The position numbers and the translations under genes were made by a program. The notes under the pieces are model-generated. The model did not search any database. It had not been told where the DNA came from and saw nothing but the letters and a program-made list of their open reading frames with translations. From Candidatus Poseidoniaceae archaeon (GTDB taxonomy: Archaea > Thermoplasmatota > Poseidoniia > Poseidoniales > Poseidoniaceae), in assembly GCA_029250385.1 (NCBI GenBank), contig JAQXFJ010000279.1, forward strand, positions 1 through 8,885: 8,885 bases of DNA, written 5' to 3'. Of the stretch, positions 1 to 7,726 are shown in pieces; within the stretch, counting starts at the first letter, position 1, and every line of letters starts with the position of its first letter.

Positions 1-1065
1 CTCTTGAGGTGTGGTAAATTCTCGACGAGCTCTCAGAGTTTTACCGGTGTATTTTTCATGTGATTCAAGGTCATAACAACCTCGGTGAGCAATACCTACA
101 CACTCAATCCAGCCATACGAACCCTCAATTTCAGCGTCCCAGCAATCTGTGGCATAATGAGCCATCTCATTCGACTCATGTTGTCTAAATCTTATCTTAT
201 CACCATTGATTCCAACAGCGACCAAGAAATCATGGGTCATCGCCATAAAGTAGCCAACCGTAGGATGCCTGACTATTCCTTTAGAAACAGCTTCATTGAT
301 TGTCATTTTTATTCGCCCGTTATCTTCGCTTAGCAAATCAAAACTCAGTTTATCCCACTGGCTAAAATCATGTTGTATATCGGTTTCTGGATCGATGAAA
401 TATTCTAATTCAGCCATATTAAATTCTCTCAAACGTATCATTCCCTGTCTGGGAGAAATCTCATTCCTGTAGCCTTTACCAACCTGTACTGCACCAAAGG
501 GTAGTTTCTCCCTAAAATGTCTATACAAAGTAGTGAAAGATGTGAACATACCTTGCGCTGTTTCTGGTCGCAGGAATCCAGGTCGTCCTGAGTTTCCAGC
601 CCCAATTGTTGTATTGAACATCAAATTTTGTGCGACTACTTTACTCCATTCACTAGTAGAGCAACTTGGACATGGTGGCTGTATTTTTTCCAATAATGTA
701 TCCAGTTCGTCTGAACCCAAAGAATCGGGATTAGGATGGTCTTGTTCTAACAATGTGTCAGCCCTGCTCACATCTTGACAAGCAAGGCATGTAGTCATGA
801 AATCAGAAAATTCCCCTACGTGTCCGCTTGCTTCCAATACTTCGTATGGAGTGATTGTTGGAGATGATATTTCCACTATGTTACCCAAAGATGTCCAATG
901 GTCTAACCATAGTTGGTTAACTCGATTTTTTAATCTCCCACCATTTGGGCCAAAGTCGTAAAGACCCTTTGCGCCACCGTGAATCTCGAAAGCCGGTAGA
1001 ATGAATCCTCTTCTCTTAAGCATACCAGACATTCGTTCTAGTCTGCTGCTAACTTCGTTAGACAT
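1..1065 (-). CDS. glyS: Glycyl-tRNA synthetase, archaeal/eukaryotic type (3' end outside window)
   Basis: This class II aminoacyl-tRNA synthetase charges tRNA-Gly with glycine in the cytoplasm. The minus strand is open from the ATG at 1065 to the left edge (355 residues, no stop). Visible family marks: KRRGF at 17-21, FEIHGG at 26-31 and YDFGP at 36-40; a zinc-ribbon-like insert with C93-x2-C96 and C132-x2-C135; RPETAQG at 166-172; class II motif 2 around YRNEISPR at 199-206; and the GlyRS block EMAHYA (300-305), DCWD (307-310), GWIECVGIA (318-326). Motif 3 and the anticodon-binding domain lie beyond the edge; archaeal GlyRS is usually near 570 residues. An in-frame ATG at 1095 would add ten residues and sits about 33 bases from a TATA-like box. 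I prefer 1065 because relatives have only about 10-17 residues before KRRGF. The gene is divergent from the reductase. The identification is firm; only the start is uncertain. Confidence 0.96.
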   Translation of the reverse strand, partial: MSNEVSSRLERMSGMLKRRGFILPAFEIHGGAKGLYDFGPNGGRLKNRVNQLWLDHWTSLGNIVEISSPTITPYEVLEASGHVGEFSDFMTTCLACQDVSRADTLLEQDHPNPDSLGSDELDTLLEKIQPPCPSCSTSEWSKVVAQNLMFNTTIGAGNSGRPGFLRPETAQGMFTSFTTLYRHFREKLPFGAVQVGKGYRNEISPRQGMIRLREFNMAELEYFIDPETDIQHDFSQWDKLSFDLLSEDNGRIKMTINEAVSKGIVRHPTVGYFMAMTHDFLVAVGINGDKIRFRQHESNEMAHYATDCWDAEIEGSYGWIECVGIAHRGCYDLESHEKYTGKTLRARREFTTPQE

Positions 1066-1174
1066 GTTCAACCCCAACCACTCGTAGAGAGTCATACCTT
1101 TGAAATTGACCGTTGATTAACCAGTAATATGTACCAATACGCATGGTTAAGAATACCAAGGCGCACGCAATAGC
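1066..1174. promoter_or_regulatory. Divergent intergenic promoter region
   Basis: This 109-base gap separates the divergent glycyl-tRNA synthetase and reductase starts, so it should carry both promoters. On the minus strand an AT-rich box with core ACATATTAC lies at about 1124-1132. That is about 33 bases upstream of the alternative synthetase ATG at 1095 and about 63 upstream of 1065. On the plus strand a weaker TTAAGAATA lies at 1147-1155, about 20-28 bases before the reductase ATG. Neither gene has a clear Shine-Dalgarno site, which fits the leaderless or short-leader transcripts common in archaea. Assignment of the boxes is by spacing and composition only. Confidence 0.4.
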
Positions 1175-2275
1175 ATGGGACAAAGTTATGATTATGACGT
1201 AATCGTAATTGGAGGAGGTCCTGCAGGTAGTACCGTAGCACGATATGCTGCAAAAGCAGGAATAAGTGTATTAGTTTTAGATGCTCGTAGTTCAATTGGC
1301 ACCCCATTACAATGCGGTGAATTAGTTCCGACCAACGATGAAATGCGTAGATTATGCCCAGATGTTCCCGACATGGATGATTTATTCCAGACCCCAGAAC
1401 ACGCAATATCTCGTAGATGTGACACCATGAATATTATCACACCATCAGGAAAATCCTTGTCTTACAATTTCGAAGGACTTATTATAAACCGAGTAGCACA
1501 CGATGAAGAATTAGTGTTAATGGCAAAACAAGCAGGTGCTAAATATTTAGTAAATTCATATGTCAAAGAGATTGAAGATAATACTGTTACTTTAAGAAAT
1601 GGAGATTCTATCACGGCAAAGGTAATTGTTGGAGCAGGAGGTCATAAGGATCCTGTGAGGAGAAAATTTTGGTCAGAAAAATCGATAAATATACCTGTCA
1701 AATTCCAGTTGAAAGATGGCAATTATGGCGATGCTGTGGAGTTACATTTTGGCTCAATGGCACCTGGCGGATATGCTTGGATGTTCCCCAAATCTTCTGG
1801 CGCAAATATTGGCATAGGGATTCAAAAGAGTTTTGCTAAAGGAGTTCCGTTCAACAAATATGCTGCCAATTTTATTGACCAATACGATGGTGAAACTACT
1901 TTCAAAGGTGCTGGTGCCCTACCAATGTCAGGAACTATCAAGACATTTGTCAAAGGCAATTATCTCTTGGTTGGAGATTCAGCTGGAATGGTACTGCCAT
2001 CTAACGGTGCTGGAATTACCATTGCCATGATTGGTGGAAGAATCGCTGGCCAGGTAATTGCTGAACATATTAGTAACGGTGTGGAGTTGACTAATTATGA
2101 AAAGATTTGGAAAAAACAGATGGGTAAAGTCATGAAAAATTCAAAACGATCATTCAAGATTGGTAGTATAATGTTTAGGATGCCTGACAAATTACTAGAC
2201 TTATTCTTTAACAGATTGACTAAAGCCATAGTATGGCGAGCAGTTACCTGTCGTAGAATGTTTTTCATCTTTTAA
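1175..2275 (+). CDS. Geranylgeranyl reductase family FAD-dependent oxidoreductase
   Basis: This is probably a flavoprotein that saturates the double bonds of geranylgeranyl chains in membrane lipids (digeranylgeranylglycerophospholipid reductase type); in an archaeon that means conversion of unsaturated archaeol precursors. Seen: an N-terminal Rossmann dinucleotide motif GGGPAG at 13-18 with an acidic residue at the second strand end (LDAR, 35-38); PLQCGE at 44-49, the place of the conserved cysteine motif of the family; the family-type YAWMFP at 200-205; and the second FAD motif GDSAGMVLP at 267-275 followed by GAGI (278-281). The usual GADG is replaced by GAGG at 153-156. The protein has 366 residues, slightly short against the usual 390-450, with no second frame that would extend it. 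The start is fixed: a stop at 1148-1150 precedes the ATG and no other start lies between. It is a single gene, divergent from the synthetase and 80 bases before the helicase. Exact substrate is inferred; a related flavin monooxygenase-like role is the alternative. Confidence 0.88.
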   Translation: MGQSYDYDVIVIGGGPAGSTVARYAAKAGISVLVLDARSSIGTPLQCGELVPTNDEMRRLCPDVPDMDDLFQTPEHAISRRCDTMNIITPSGKSLSYNFEGLIINRVAHDEELVLMAKQAGAKYLVNSYVKEIEDNTVTLRNGDSITAKVIVGAGGHKDPVRRKFWSEKSINIPVKFQLKDGNYGDAVELHFGSMAPGGYAWMFPKSSGANIGIGIQKSFAKGVPFNKYAANFIDQYDGETTFKGAGALPMSGTIKTFVKGNYLLVGDSAGMVLPSNGAGITIAMIGGRIAGQVIAEHISNGVELTNYEKIWKKQMGKVMKNSKRSFKIGSIMFRMPDKLLDLFFNRLTKAIVWRAVTCRRMFFIF

Positions 2276-2303
2276 TCCACGGCAATGATTGGTCATAATG
2301 CCG
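2261..2303 (+). terminator. T-rich tract plus bulged hairpin after the reductase gene
   Basis: Two oligo-T tracts (T5 at 2261-2265 and T4 at 2270-2273) overlap the end of the reductase gene; archaeal RNA polymerase often terminates at such tracts. Directly after the stop codon, 2280-2303 can fold into a nine-base-pair stem. CGGCA (2280-2284) pairs with TGCCG (2299-2303) and ATGA (2285-2288) with TCAT (2293-2296), with a two-base AA bulge and a TTGG loop. No U-run follows the hairpin, so it is not a classical intrinsic terminator; it may be a 3' stabilising or processing element. Confidence 0.35.
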
Positions 2304-2311
2304 CATGAAAT

Positions 2312-2323
2312 TTGATAATTAAA
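2312..2323 (+). promoter_or_regulatory. Candidate TATA box for the lhr-type helicase gene
   Basis: The AT-rich run TTGATAATTAAA is the only TATA-like element in the 80-base gap. It is centred about 38 bases upstream of the GTG at 2356 and about 65 bases upstream of the alternative ATG at 2383. The spacing fits the GTG start better if the transcript has a short leader. There is no recognisable Shine-Dalgarno sequence for either start. The call rests on composition and position only. Confidence 0.3.
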
Positions 2324-2348
2324 GGCGAAGTTTTCAAGTAGTTGTTGC

Positions 2349-2361
2349 ATTCACTGTGAAT
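2349..2361. repeat. 13-base perfect palindrome at the helicase start
   Basis: ATTCAC-T-GTGAAT is a perfect 6+1+6 inverted repeat. It overlaps the candidate GTG start codon at 2356-2358. CACTG occurs again eleven bases further on (2362-2366) and AGTG follows at 2371-2374. It could be a half-site pair for a dimeric repressor or a small RNA hairpin at the start codon, or chance. Its position relative to translation depends on whether GTG 2356 or ATG 2383 is the true start. Confidence 0.35.
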
Positions 2362-5300
2362 CACTGGGATAGTGCAAATAAAATGGTTGACATTGAATAC
2401 CTAGATAATCCTCAGGATACTGAGAGTTTGCTAGAAATGTTGTGCCCTCCAGTTAGAAACTGGTTCAAGGACAAATTCCCTGATTTTACTAGACCTCAGA
2501 AATTAGCTATTCCAGCAATATTGGAGAGAAAACACTTACTACTTTGCTCACCAACTGGTTCAGGTAAAACTCTAACAGCATTTTTGACTATTATCGATAA
2601 ATTGGTTAGACTAGCAGTTGATGGAAAATTGGAGAAAAAGGTCCATTGTGCCTATATTTCTCCCATCAAAGCCTTGGCCAATGACATCCAGAGGAATTTG
2701 ATTGGACCGCTTACCGAAATTTCTGAACGATATTTACCAGACCGTGCCCAAGAAATCAAAGTTGGACTGAGAACTGGAGACACACCTCAATCTGAGAGGC
2801 AACGGATGCTAAAACATCCACCGCATATTTTGATAACCACTCCTGAAAGTTTAGCCATAGCAATTACTTCCCCTCGATTTCAACCAATTGTTAGTGAACT
2901 GGAATACATTATTATTGACGAACTTCACTCTTTAGTACCCACTAAAAGAGGAGTACACCTTGGACTTACATTGTCTTATTTAGATACATTACTAAAAACA
3001 CCAGTGCAAAGAATAGGTATTTCAGCAACCATGGAACCTTTAGAAAAAGTTGCTGAATATCTTGTCTCTAGTGACGATAGAGAATCAAGAAGTGGAGAAA
3101 GCAAAGTTAGCATAGCTAAGGTATCTGGTTCACGAGAATTAGATTTAGACATAATAATTCCAGATAATAGATTTAGTGATTTGTCAGTGATGAAAGTACT
3201 TGAGAAAAATATTGATGTAATGGCTGATTTAATATCCGCCCACACTACTACATTAGTTTTTGCCAATACGAGAAAAATGACAGAAACCTTAGTTCAAAGG
3301 TTAAGACCTCACCTTGGTGAATTAATTGCAGGACACCACGGGTCAATGGATAAGAAAATACGACTTGATGTGGAGAGGAAACTCAAACACGGTCATTTAC
3401 GAGCAGTTGTCACATCCTCATCATTGGAAATGGGAATCGACATCGGTTCTGTTGATTTAGTAATACAAGTTGGTAGCCCAGGTGATATCGCTACTGCACT
3501 ACAAAGAATCGGTCGTGCTGGGCACCATGTTGGAGGAATTCCAAGAGCGAGATTCTTACCAACTAGCGTTGACGATTTACTCGAACTTGCAGCATTACAA
3601 TCTGCAATTCAAAAGGGTGAAATGGACATATTACATTTCCCGGAAAATAGCCTTGATGTAGTTGCCCAGTTTATGATTGGACTGGTTATTATCAATCAAT
3701 TAGACATAGATGAAGCATATGAAGTCATAGTTAATGCATGGTCCTACAGAAATTTCGAGTATGATGATTTTATTGAAGTTCTCGACATGCTTGAAGAAGA
3801 AAGACGAGTTTGGGTAGATTGGGAAGAGAACATCTATGGAAAACGTGGTTATTCAAGAATGATTTACTATACTAATATCGGTACAATTGCCCCAGATAAT
3901 TCATACCTAGTGCTAAATGCTGAAGGTTCTGTACTTGGAAAACTAAGTGGTTCATTCGTGTCAAACCTGCGTGGTGGTGATGTAATCCTACTTGGTGGTT
4001 CAACCTATCGAGTCACCAATATTCAAGGTACAAGAGTGAACGTTACGGCAGTTACAGGATACCGCCCTACTGTACCATCATGGTCTGGTGAAGCTAGATC
4101 TCGTTCAAGAGAATTATCCAGCGCTTTACTAGATCTTATTGGTCACTGTATTGTGGCACTTAGAAAAGAAATAGACCCAAGAATGATATTATGCGATGCT
4201 TATGGTTTGTCAAATATTGTGGCTAATGCAATTGCTCGACATTTGGAGGAACATTCAATTGATTCTTTCCAAGTACCCGACCCTAACAGAATATTAGTGG
4301 AACAAATAATCAGTAGTGGGCATCCAACCTATATGATCACCACATGTCGAGGAAGAGGATTCAATACTGCACTTGGTTATTTCTTAGCAGGTCTTGCTGA
4401 AACAAAAGGAATTAGCGTCATCGAAATGTCATTTGATGAGAATGGCTTATTGCTTAGAACATCGCAGGAAATTGAACCACGAGAGATGTATGACTCTTTC
4501 AAAAACCAAAATCATATTGAAGTTATTGAGAGATACATCATTAGCACTCAGATATTTTCTAAGAGATTCAAAGAAGTTGCAGGACGTTCTCTAATAATTC
4601 CAAAAAGAATTGGTGCTGAAGAAATAAGTCCTCAGCAATTCCAACAAAAAGCAGATTTGTTGCTGAATAAACATAGAACTATTGAAGACAGTTTATTGAT
4701 GCGCGAGGCAAAAAATGAAATCATGTTTGGTGACATAGATCTCAACAGCTTGAATGATTTCCTAAGTTTATGTGTTCAAGGAGAAGCAAGGATTGTTCAT
4801 CAAAAAATGACTATCCCCTCAAGACTGGGTATGTCGTTGTTTATGTCGGCCTTTGAAGATTTAATGTCGATGAAAACTAGAGCGTTCTTGGTCAAGGATA
4901 TTGATCCCACAATATTGGCGAGATTACTTGGAACAAGATCTCTGGCGACTGAACTATCTGCTCAAGAATTAGCCGATTACTACCTAAACAAAGCCCCAAT
5001 TCCGAAAAACCCGGCGGAATTATTGAAATTAATGTCTCAAGGAGGGGGTCTAGATAAATCTTTCAAGAATCCATTATACAAAGAAAAACTTCAGAATATT
5101 GATATTGAAATTCTACGGGGTTGGGTAGAAAATCTATGTCAGAATGGCGATATCGTCAAGATCAGGAATACTGGCTCCCCTGAGTTAGATGAAAAATGGT
5201 TTACTCCCTACATGGCAGAGATTCATGGTACTTTGGGCTGCCTCGCGTCTAACGGTGGCAAAGATGCCAAGGATCTTAGAGAATTACACGTTGATGGGCT

Positions 5301-7668
5301 ACAATACCAGATTGCCGATGAATATGATGGTCTGAAACCAACAAAATGGAAAGATATGAAAGTAAGCGATCCACACGTTGCTATGCGTGTCAAAATAATC
5401 GAAATGTTAGGTAGTGAAGGACCTAAGATGGCAGATGAGATTGAACAACGATTGCCATTCTCAAAGACATTAGTAGATCGGATTTTACTCGAACTTGAAT
5501 CAAGAAATGTAATATCAGTAGGCTTTTACAAACAAACTGATGATGCTGAATACATCTTGAAAATTGATGAACATAGGCTAACAGGCGGTGAGGAAGAAGT
5601 TGTCGAATATCGCTGGGTACAAAATATGGTTTTCGATAAATCATTCGCCCAGTATGATGATGGTTTTTCGGCATTTGATTCACATGTAATATTCCAAAAG
5701 CAGCAGGAATTAATGTACAGAGTAGGACAGTTCAGATTCAAAGATTGGAAAGACCTTCAAATGGATTCAGATGTAATCATGGGAAGATTACTTCATAATC
5801 GAATTGGTTATACCACGAGAAAGAATATTCCTATGCTTCTTGGACTAAAACCAGAACCTTGGATAGGTGCGATGGAGGAACAATTATTACAAAAAATACC
5901 CCCTGGAATAAATGTTACCCGACAGGAAATTATGCAAGATTTCCCTAAAGGTGATGAATTTAAATCACTTCATAGGGATTTGAAGAGGGCTTTGGATAAT
6001 TTAGAACGCCAAATGTTAGTGGTAAAACAATTTGAAGATGTTGTTGGAAGGCGAAGAAAATTATCATTATTCCATCGTGTATTGGGCGTCTACAAACCTA
6101 TGAGTTTCGAAGATTCATTGGTTGATGTGGTGAAAAGATTAGGACCAATTAAATCACATACATTACGATTCTTTGTCACCAGATCTTACGAAGACTTGAC
6201 TATCGCCTTGATGAATTTAGAGAAATCTGGCAGGATTGCTAAGGTTGTATCGTTGGTACCTGAACCTGAAGCATTCTATTGTATGCCAGACGAGGTAGAT
6301 AAGCTGAGTAGGGCTAGCAGAGAAGACGGTGAATTGAGGATTTTGACGCAATCAGACCCATATGTTTCTAGATTCATTTGGGAAGTTCGAAGTATATTGG
6401 ACCGGGGTTGGTATCTTCCAGTATTCAAAGGAGTTGACCCTATAGGCAAGGTATTGATGTTCAAAGTAAACGACTATCTTGAGGTCAAAGACTTACAAAT
6501 ACCTAACGCATATATTGAAGAATTTTGTACAGCTTTCTCTGTTTTACTGGATAACCATTCAGACCAATTAGTCGATGTCGCAGTATTAACAAACTTCAAC
6601 AGTGAGCCTGTATCTCAATTGGAACCTGAAATTAGGATACATTTTGAAAATATTGGCTTTAAACTTACTGGGGAGCGAATGATTCGCGGTGGAATCGTTG
6701 ACCCACAACCAAGAGAGATCGCAGAAAGAGCCCTTTTCCATCGCCATTTCCTTCATCAAAATACCCGATTAGAAAATGAAGTAATTGCTATGAAAAAGAT
6801 CCCTGAGGTAAGAGATGATTTCGCATTGAGGGGACGCTGTGAAGTCTATCGTGCTGATATTAAAAGTATGGCTAGCGCTAATAGATTACACCAAGGAGTC
6901 AATCTAAGAGGTCATCAAGTTTGGGCTACATACGAACACTTTCAGGATCTCCAAGTTATCCGTGGGGAACCTGCAGATGAAGATTTACTTGACATAGTCG
7001 ACTTTTTCTCCACAAATTCTGACCCAAATATTTTCAAAGAAAGACATGCTTTGTCTCAGTCTGAATTCCGTAAATTAGTTCAACCACTAATTAGGACTGG
7101 ACATATCGTTCAGGATTTTAGAGGGGGCTTTAGAACTGTAAAACCCAACCAATCATTAGACAGGGTAGAACTTAGAAAAGAATACTTAAGGAAAATGGTT
7201 ACAGACTACCCGATTATTACCCTTAAACAATTCATGAGATTAGCAGGAACCCCATTCAAGCCTGAAGAAATCAAATCAGTGTTAAACGAATTTGAACAAG
7301 ATGAAACACTCATCAAAGGATTTTTGATTGAGGATTTACATGAAGTCTGCTGGGGTAGAAAAGAATTACTAGAAGAAGCCAAAGATATCAAACCAATAAG
7401 AGATTTCGTTTTGCCCCCAAGTGACCCAATAGCACCATATTTTGCCGATGTAATGAAAGAACGGTTTGGCTTTGGGTCTGCCTACTTAGTTTTCAAAAAT
7501 GCAGAACCTGTAGCGGCTTTCAAAGCCAATACAAGAAACAAAATAATAGAAGTTAAAGATTATGAAGGTTCAGAAAAAGGTTGGAGAATAGTCAAGGAAT
7601 TTGCTTGGGAGCACCAAATGCCACTTGAGACCGAACTACGAATTGGTGGCAAAAAAATGAAGAGATGA
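2356..7668 (+). CDS. lhr: Very long Lhr-type ATP-dependent helicase with duplicated C-terminal module
   Basis: This is an ATP-driven superfamily 2 DNA (or RNA:DNA) translocase/helicase of the Lhr (large helicase-related) family, implicated in DNA repair. The 1770 residues show the motifs in order: Q-motif-like FTRPQ (44-48), Walker A SPTGSGKT (65-72), SPIKALAND (102-110), TTPESL (161-166), DELH box (188-191), SAT (223-225), VFANTR (301-306), SLEMGIDIG (356-364) and QRIGRAGH (383-390). The Lhr hallmark PSWSGEA lies at 574-580. The Lhr core ends near residue 870. The roughly 900-residue extension has winged-helix-like segments near 1008-1075, 1255-1317 and 1604-1673, and two beta modules at about 1329-1379 and 1685-1735, resembling the HTH_42/YcaQ-like tail of bacterial long Lhr (about 1500 residues). 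Archaeal Lhr is usually core-only (about 850-950). The start is GTG 2356; ATG 2383, nine codons later, is equally possible because the first helicase motif comes after both. Frame is intact throughout. It appears to be transcribed alone. Helicase identity is firm; the tail function is inferred. Confidence 0.95.
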   Translation: MNHWDSANKMVDIEYLDNPQDTESLLEMLCPPVRNWFKDKFPDFTRPQKLAIPAILERKHLLLCSPTGSGKTLTAFLTIIDKLVRLAVDGKLEKKVHCAYISPIKALANDIQRNLIGPLTEISERYLPDRAQEIKVGLRTGDTPQSERQRMLKHPPHILITTPESLAIAITSPRFQPIVSELEYIIIDELHSLVPTKRGVHLGLTLSYLDTLLKTPVQRIGISATMEPLEKVAEYLVSSDDRESRSGESKVSIAKVSGSRELDLDIIIPDNRFSDLSVMKVLEKNIDVMADLISAHTTTLVFANTRKMTETLVQRLRPHLGELIAGHHGSMDKKIRLDVERKLKHGHLRAVVTSSSLEMGIDIGSVDLVIQVGSPGDIATALQRIGRAGHHVGGIPRARFLPTSVDDLLELAALQSAIQKGEMDILHFPENSLDVVAQFMIGLVIINQLDIDEAYEVIVNAWSYRNFEYDDFIEVLDMLEEERRVWVDWEENIYGKRGYSRMIYYTNIGTIAPDNSYLVLNAEGSVLGKLSGSFVSNLRGGDVILLGGSTYRVTNIQGTRVNVTAVTGYRPTVPSWSGEARSRSRELSSALLDLIGHCIVALRKEIDPRMILCDAYGLSNIVANAIARHLEEHSIDSFQVPDPNRILVEQIISSGHPTYMITTCRGRGFNTALGYFLAGLAETKGISVIEMSFDENGLLLRTSQEIEPREMYDSFKNQNHIEVIERYIISTQIFSKRFKEVAGRSLIIPKRIGAEEISPQQFQQKADLLLNKHRTIEDSLLMREAKNEIMFGDIDLNSLNDFLSLCVQGEARIVHQKMTIPSRLGMSLFMSAFEDLMSMKTRAFLVKDIDPTILARLLGTRSLATELSAQELADYYLNKAPIPKNPAELLKLMSQGGGLDKSFKNPLYKEKLQNIDIEILRGWVENLCQNGDIVKIRNTGSPELDEKWFTPYMAEIHGTLGCLASNGGKDAKDLRELHVDGLQYQIADEYDGLKPTKWKDMKVSDPHVAMRVKIIEMLGSEGPKMADEIEQRLPFSKTLVDRILLELESRNVISVGFYKQTDDAEYILKIDEHRLTGGEEEVVEYRWVQNMVFDKSFAQYDDGFSAFDSHVIFQKQQELMYRVGQFRFKDWKDLQMDSDVIMGRLLHNRIGYTTRKNIPMLLGLKPEPWIGAMEEQLLQKIPPGINVTRQEIMQDFPKGDEFKSLHRDLKRALDNLERQMLVVKQFEDVVGRRRKLSLFHRVLGVYKPMSFEDSLVDVVKRLGPIKSHTLRFFVTRSYEDLTIALMNLEKSGRIAKVVSLVPEPEAFYCMPDEVDKLSRASREDGELRILTQSDPYVSRFIWEVRSILDRGWYLPVFKGVDPIGKVLMFKVNDYLEVKDLQIPNAYIEEFCTAFSVLLDNHSDQLVDVAVLTNFNSEPVSQLEPEIRIHFENIGFKLTGERMIRGGIVDPQPREIAERALFHRHFLHQNTRLENEVIAMKKIPEVRDDFALRGRCEVYRADIKSMASANRLHQGVNLRGHQVWATYEHFQDLQVIRGEPADEDLLDIVDFFSTNSDPNIFKERHALSQSEFRKLVQPLIRTGHIVQDFRGGFRTVKPNQSLDRVELRKEYLRKMVTDYPIITLKQFMRLAGTPFKPEEIKSVLNEFEQDETLIKGFLIEDLHEVCWGRKELLEEAKDIKPIRDFVLPPSDPIAPYFADVMKERFGFGSAYLVFKNAEPVAAFKANTRNKIIEVKDYEGSEKGWRIVKEFAWEHQMPLETELRIGGKKMKR

Positions 7669-7690
7669 ACAGCAATCATCCAACCACTAG

Positions 7691-7698
7691 TTTTTAAT
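7691..7698 (+). promoter_or_regulatory. Oligo-T/TATA-like box before the lectin gene
   Basis: TTTTTAAT is centred about 32 bases upstream of the ATG at 7727, the spacing expected for an archaeal TATA box with a very short leader. The same T5 run lies 22 bases after the helicase stop and could also serve as its transcription terminator. The box overlaps an alternative in-frame ATG at 7697, which argues against that earlier start. The gap (7669-7726) holds nothing else that I can support. Confidence 0.4.
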
Positions 7699-7726
7699 GG
7701 GGCCGTTACATGACAGAAATGATAGC

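Noticed and set aside
85..778. Plus-strand open frames at 85-333 and 533-778
   Set aside because: They lie antisense to the glycyl-tRNA synthetase gene, whose motifs are unmistakable on the minus strand, and show no recognisable domain.
1092..1440. Minus-strand open frames over the start of the reductase gene
   Set aside because: They are shadows of the reductase, whose FAD motif is in the plus strand over the same bases.
2200..2355. Frameshifted C-terminus of the reductase
   Set aside because: No other frame after 2275 continues with plausible coding sequence, and a hairpin and promoter-like box follow instead.
2356..7668. Helicase as part of a defence island (DISARM- or Zorya-like)
   Set aside because: Neighbours are a tRNA synthetase, a lipid reductase and a lectin; no nuclease, methyltransferase or other defence gene is present, and the motifs are specifically Lhr.
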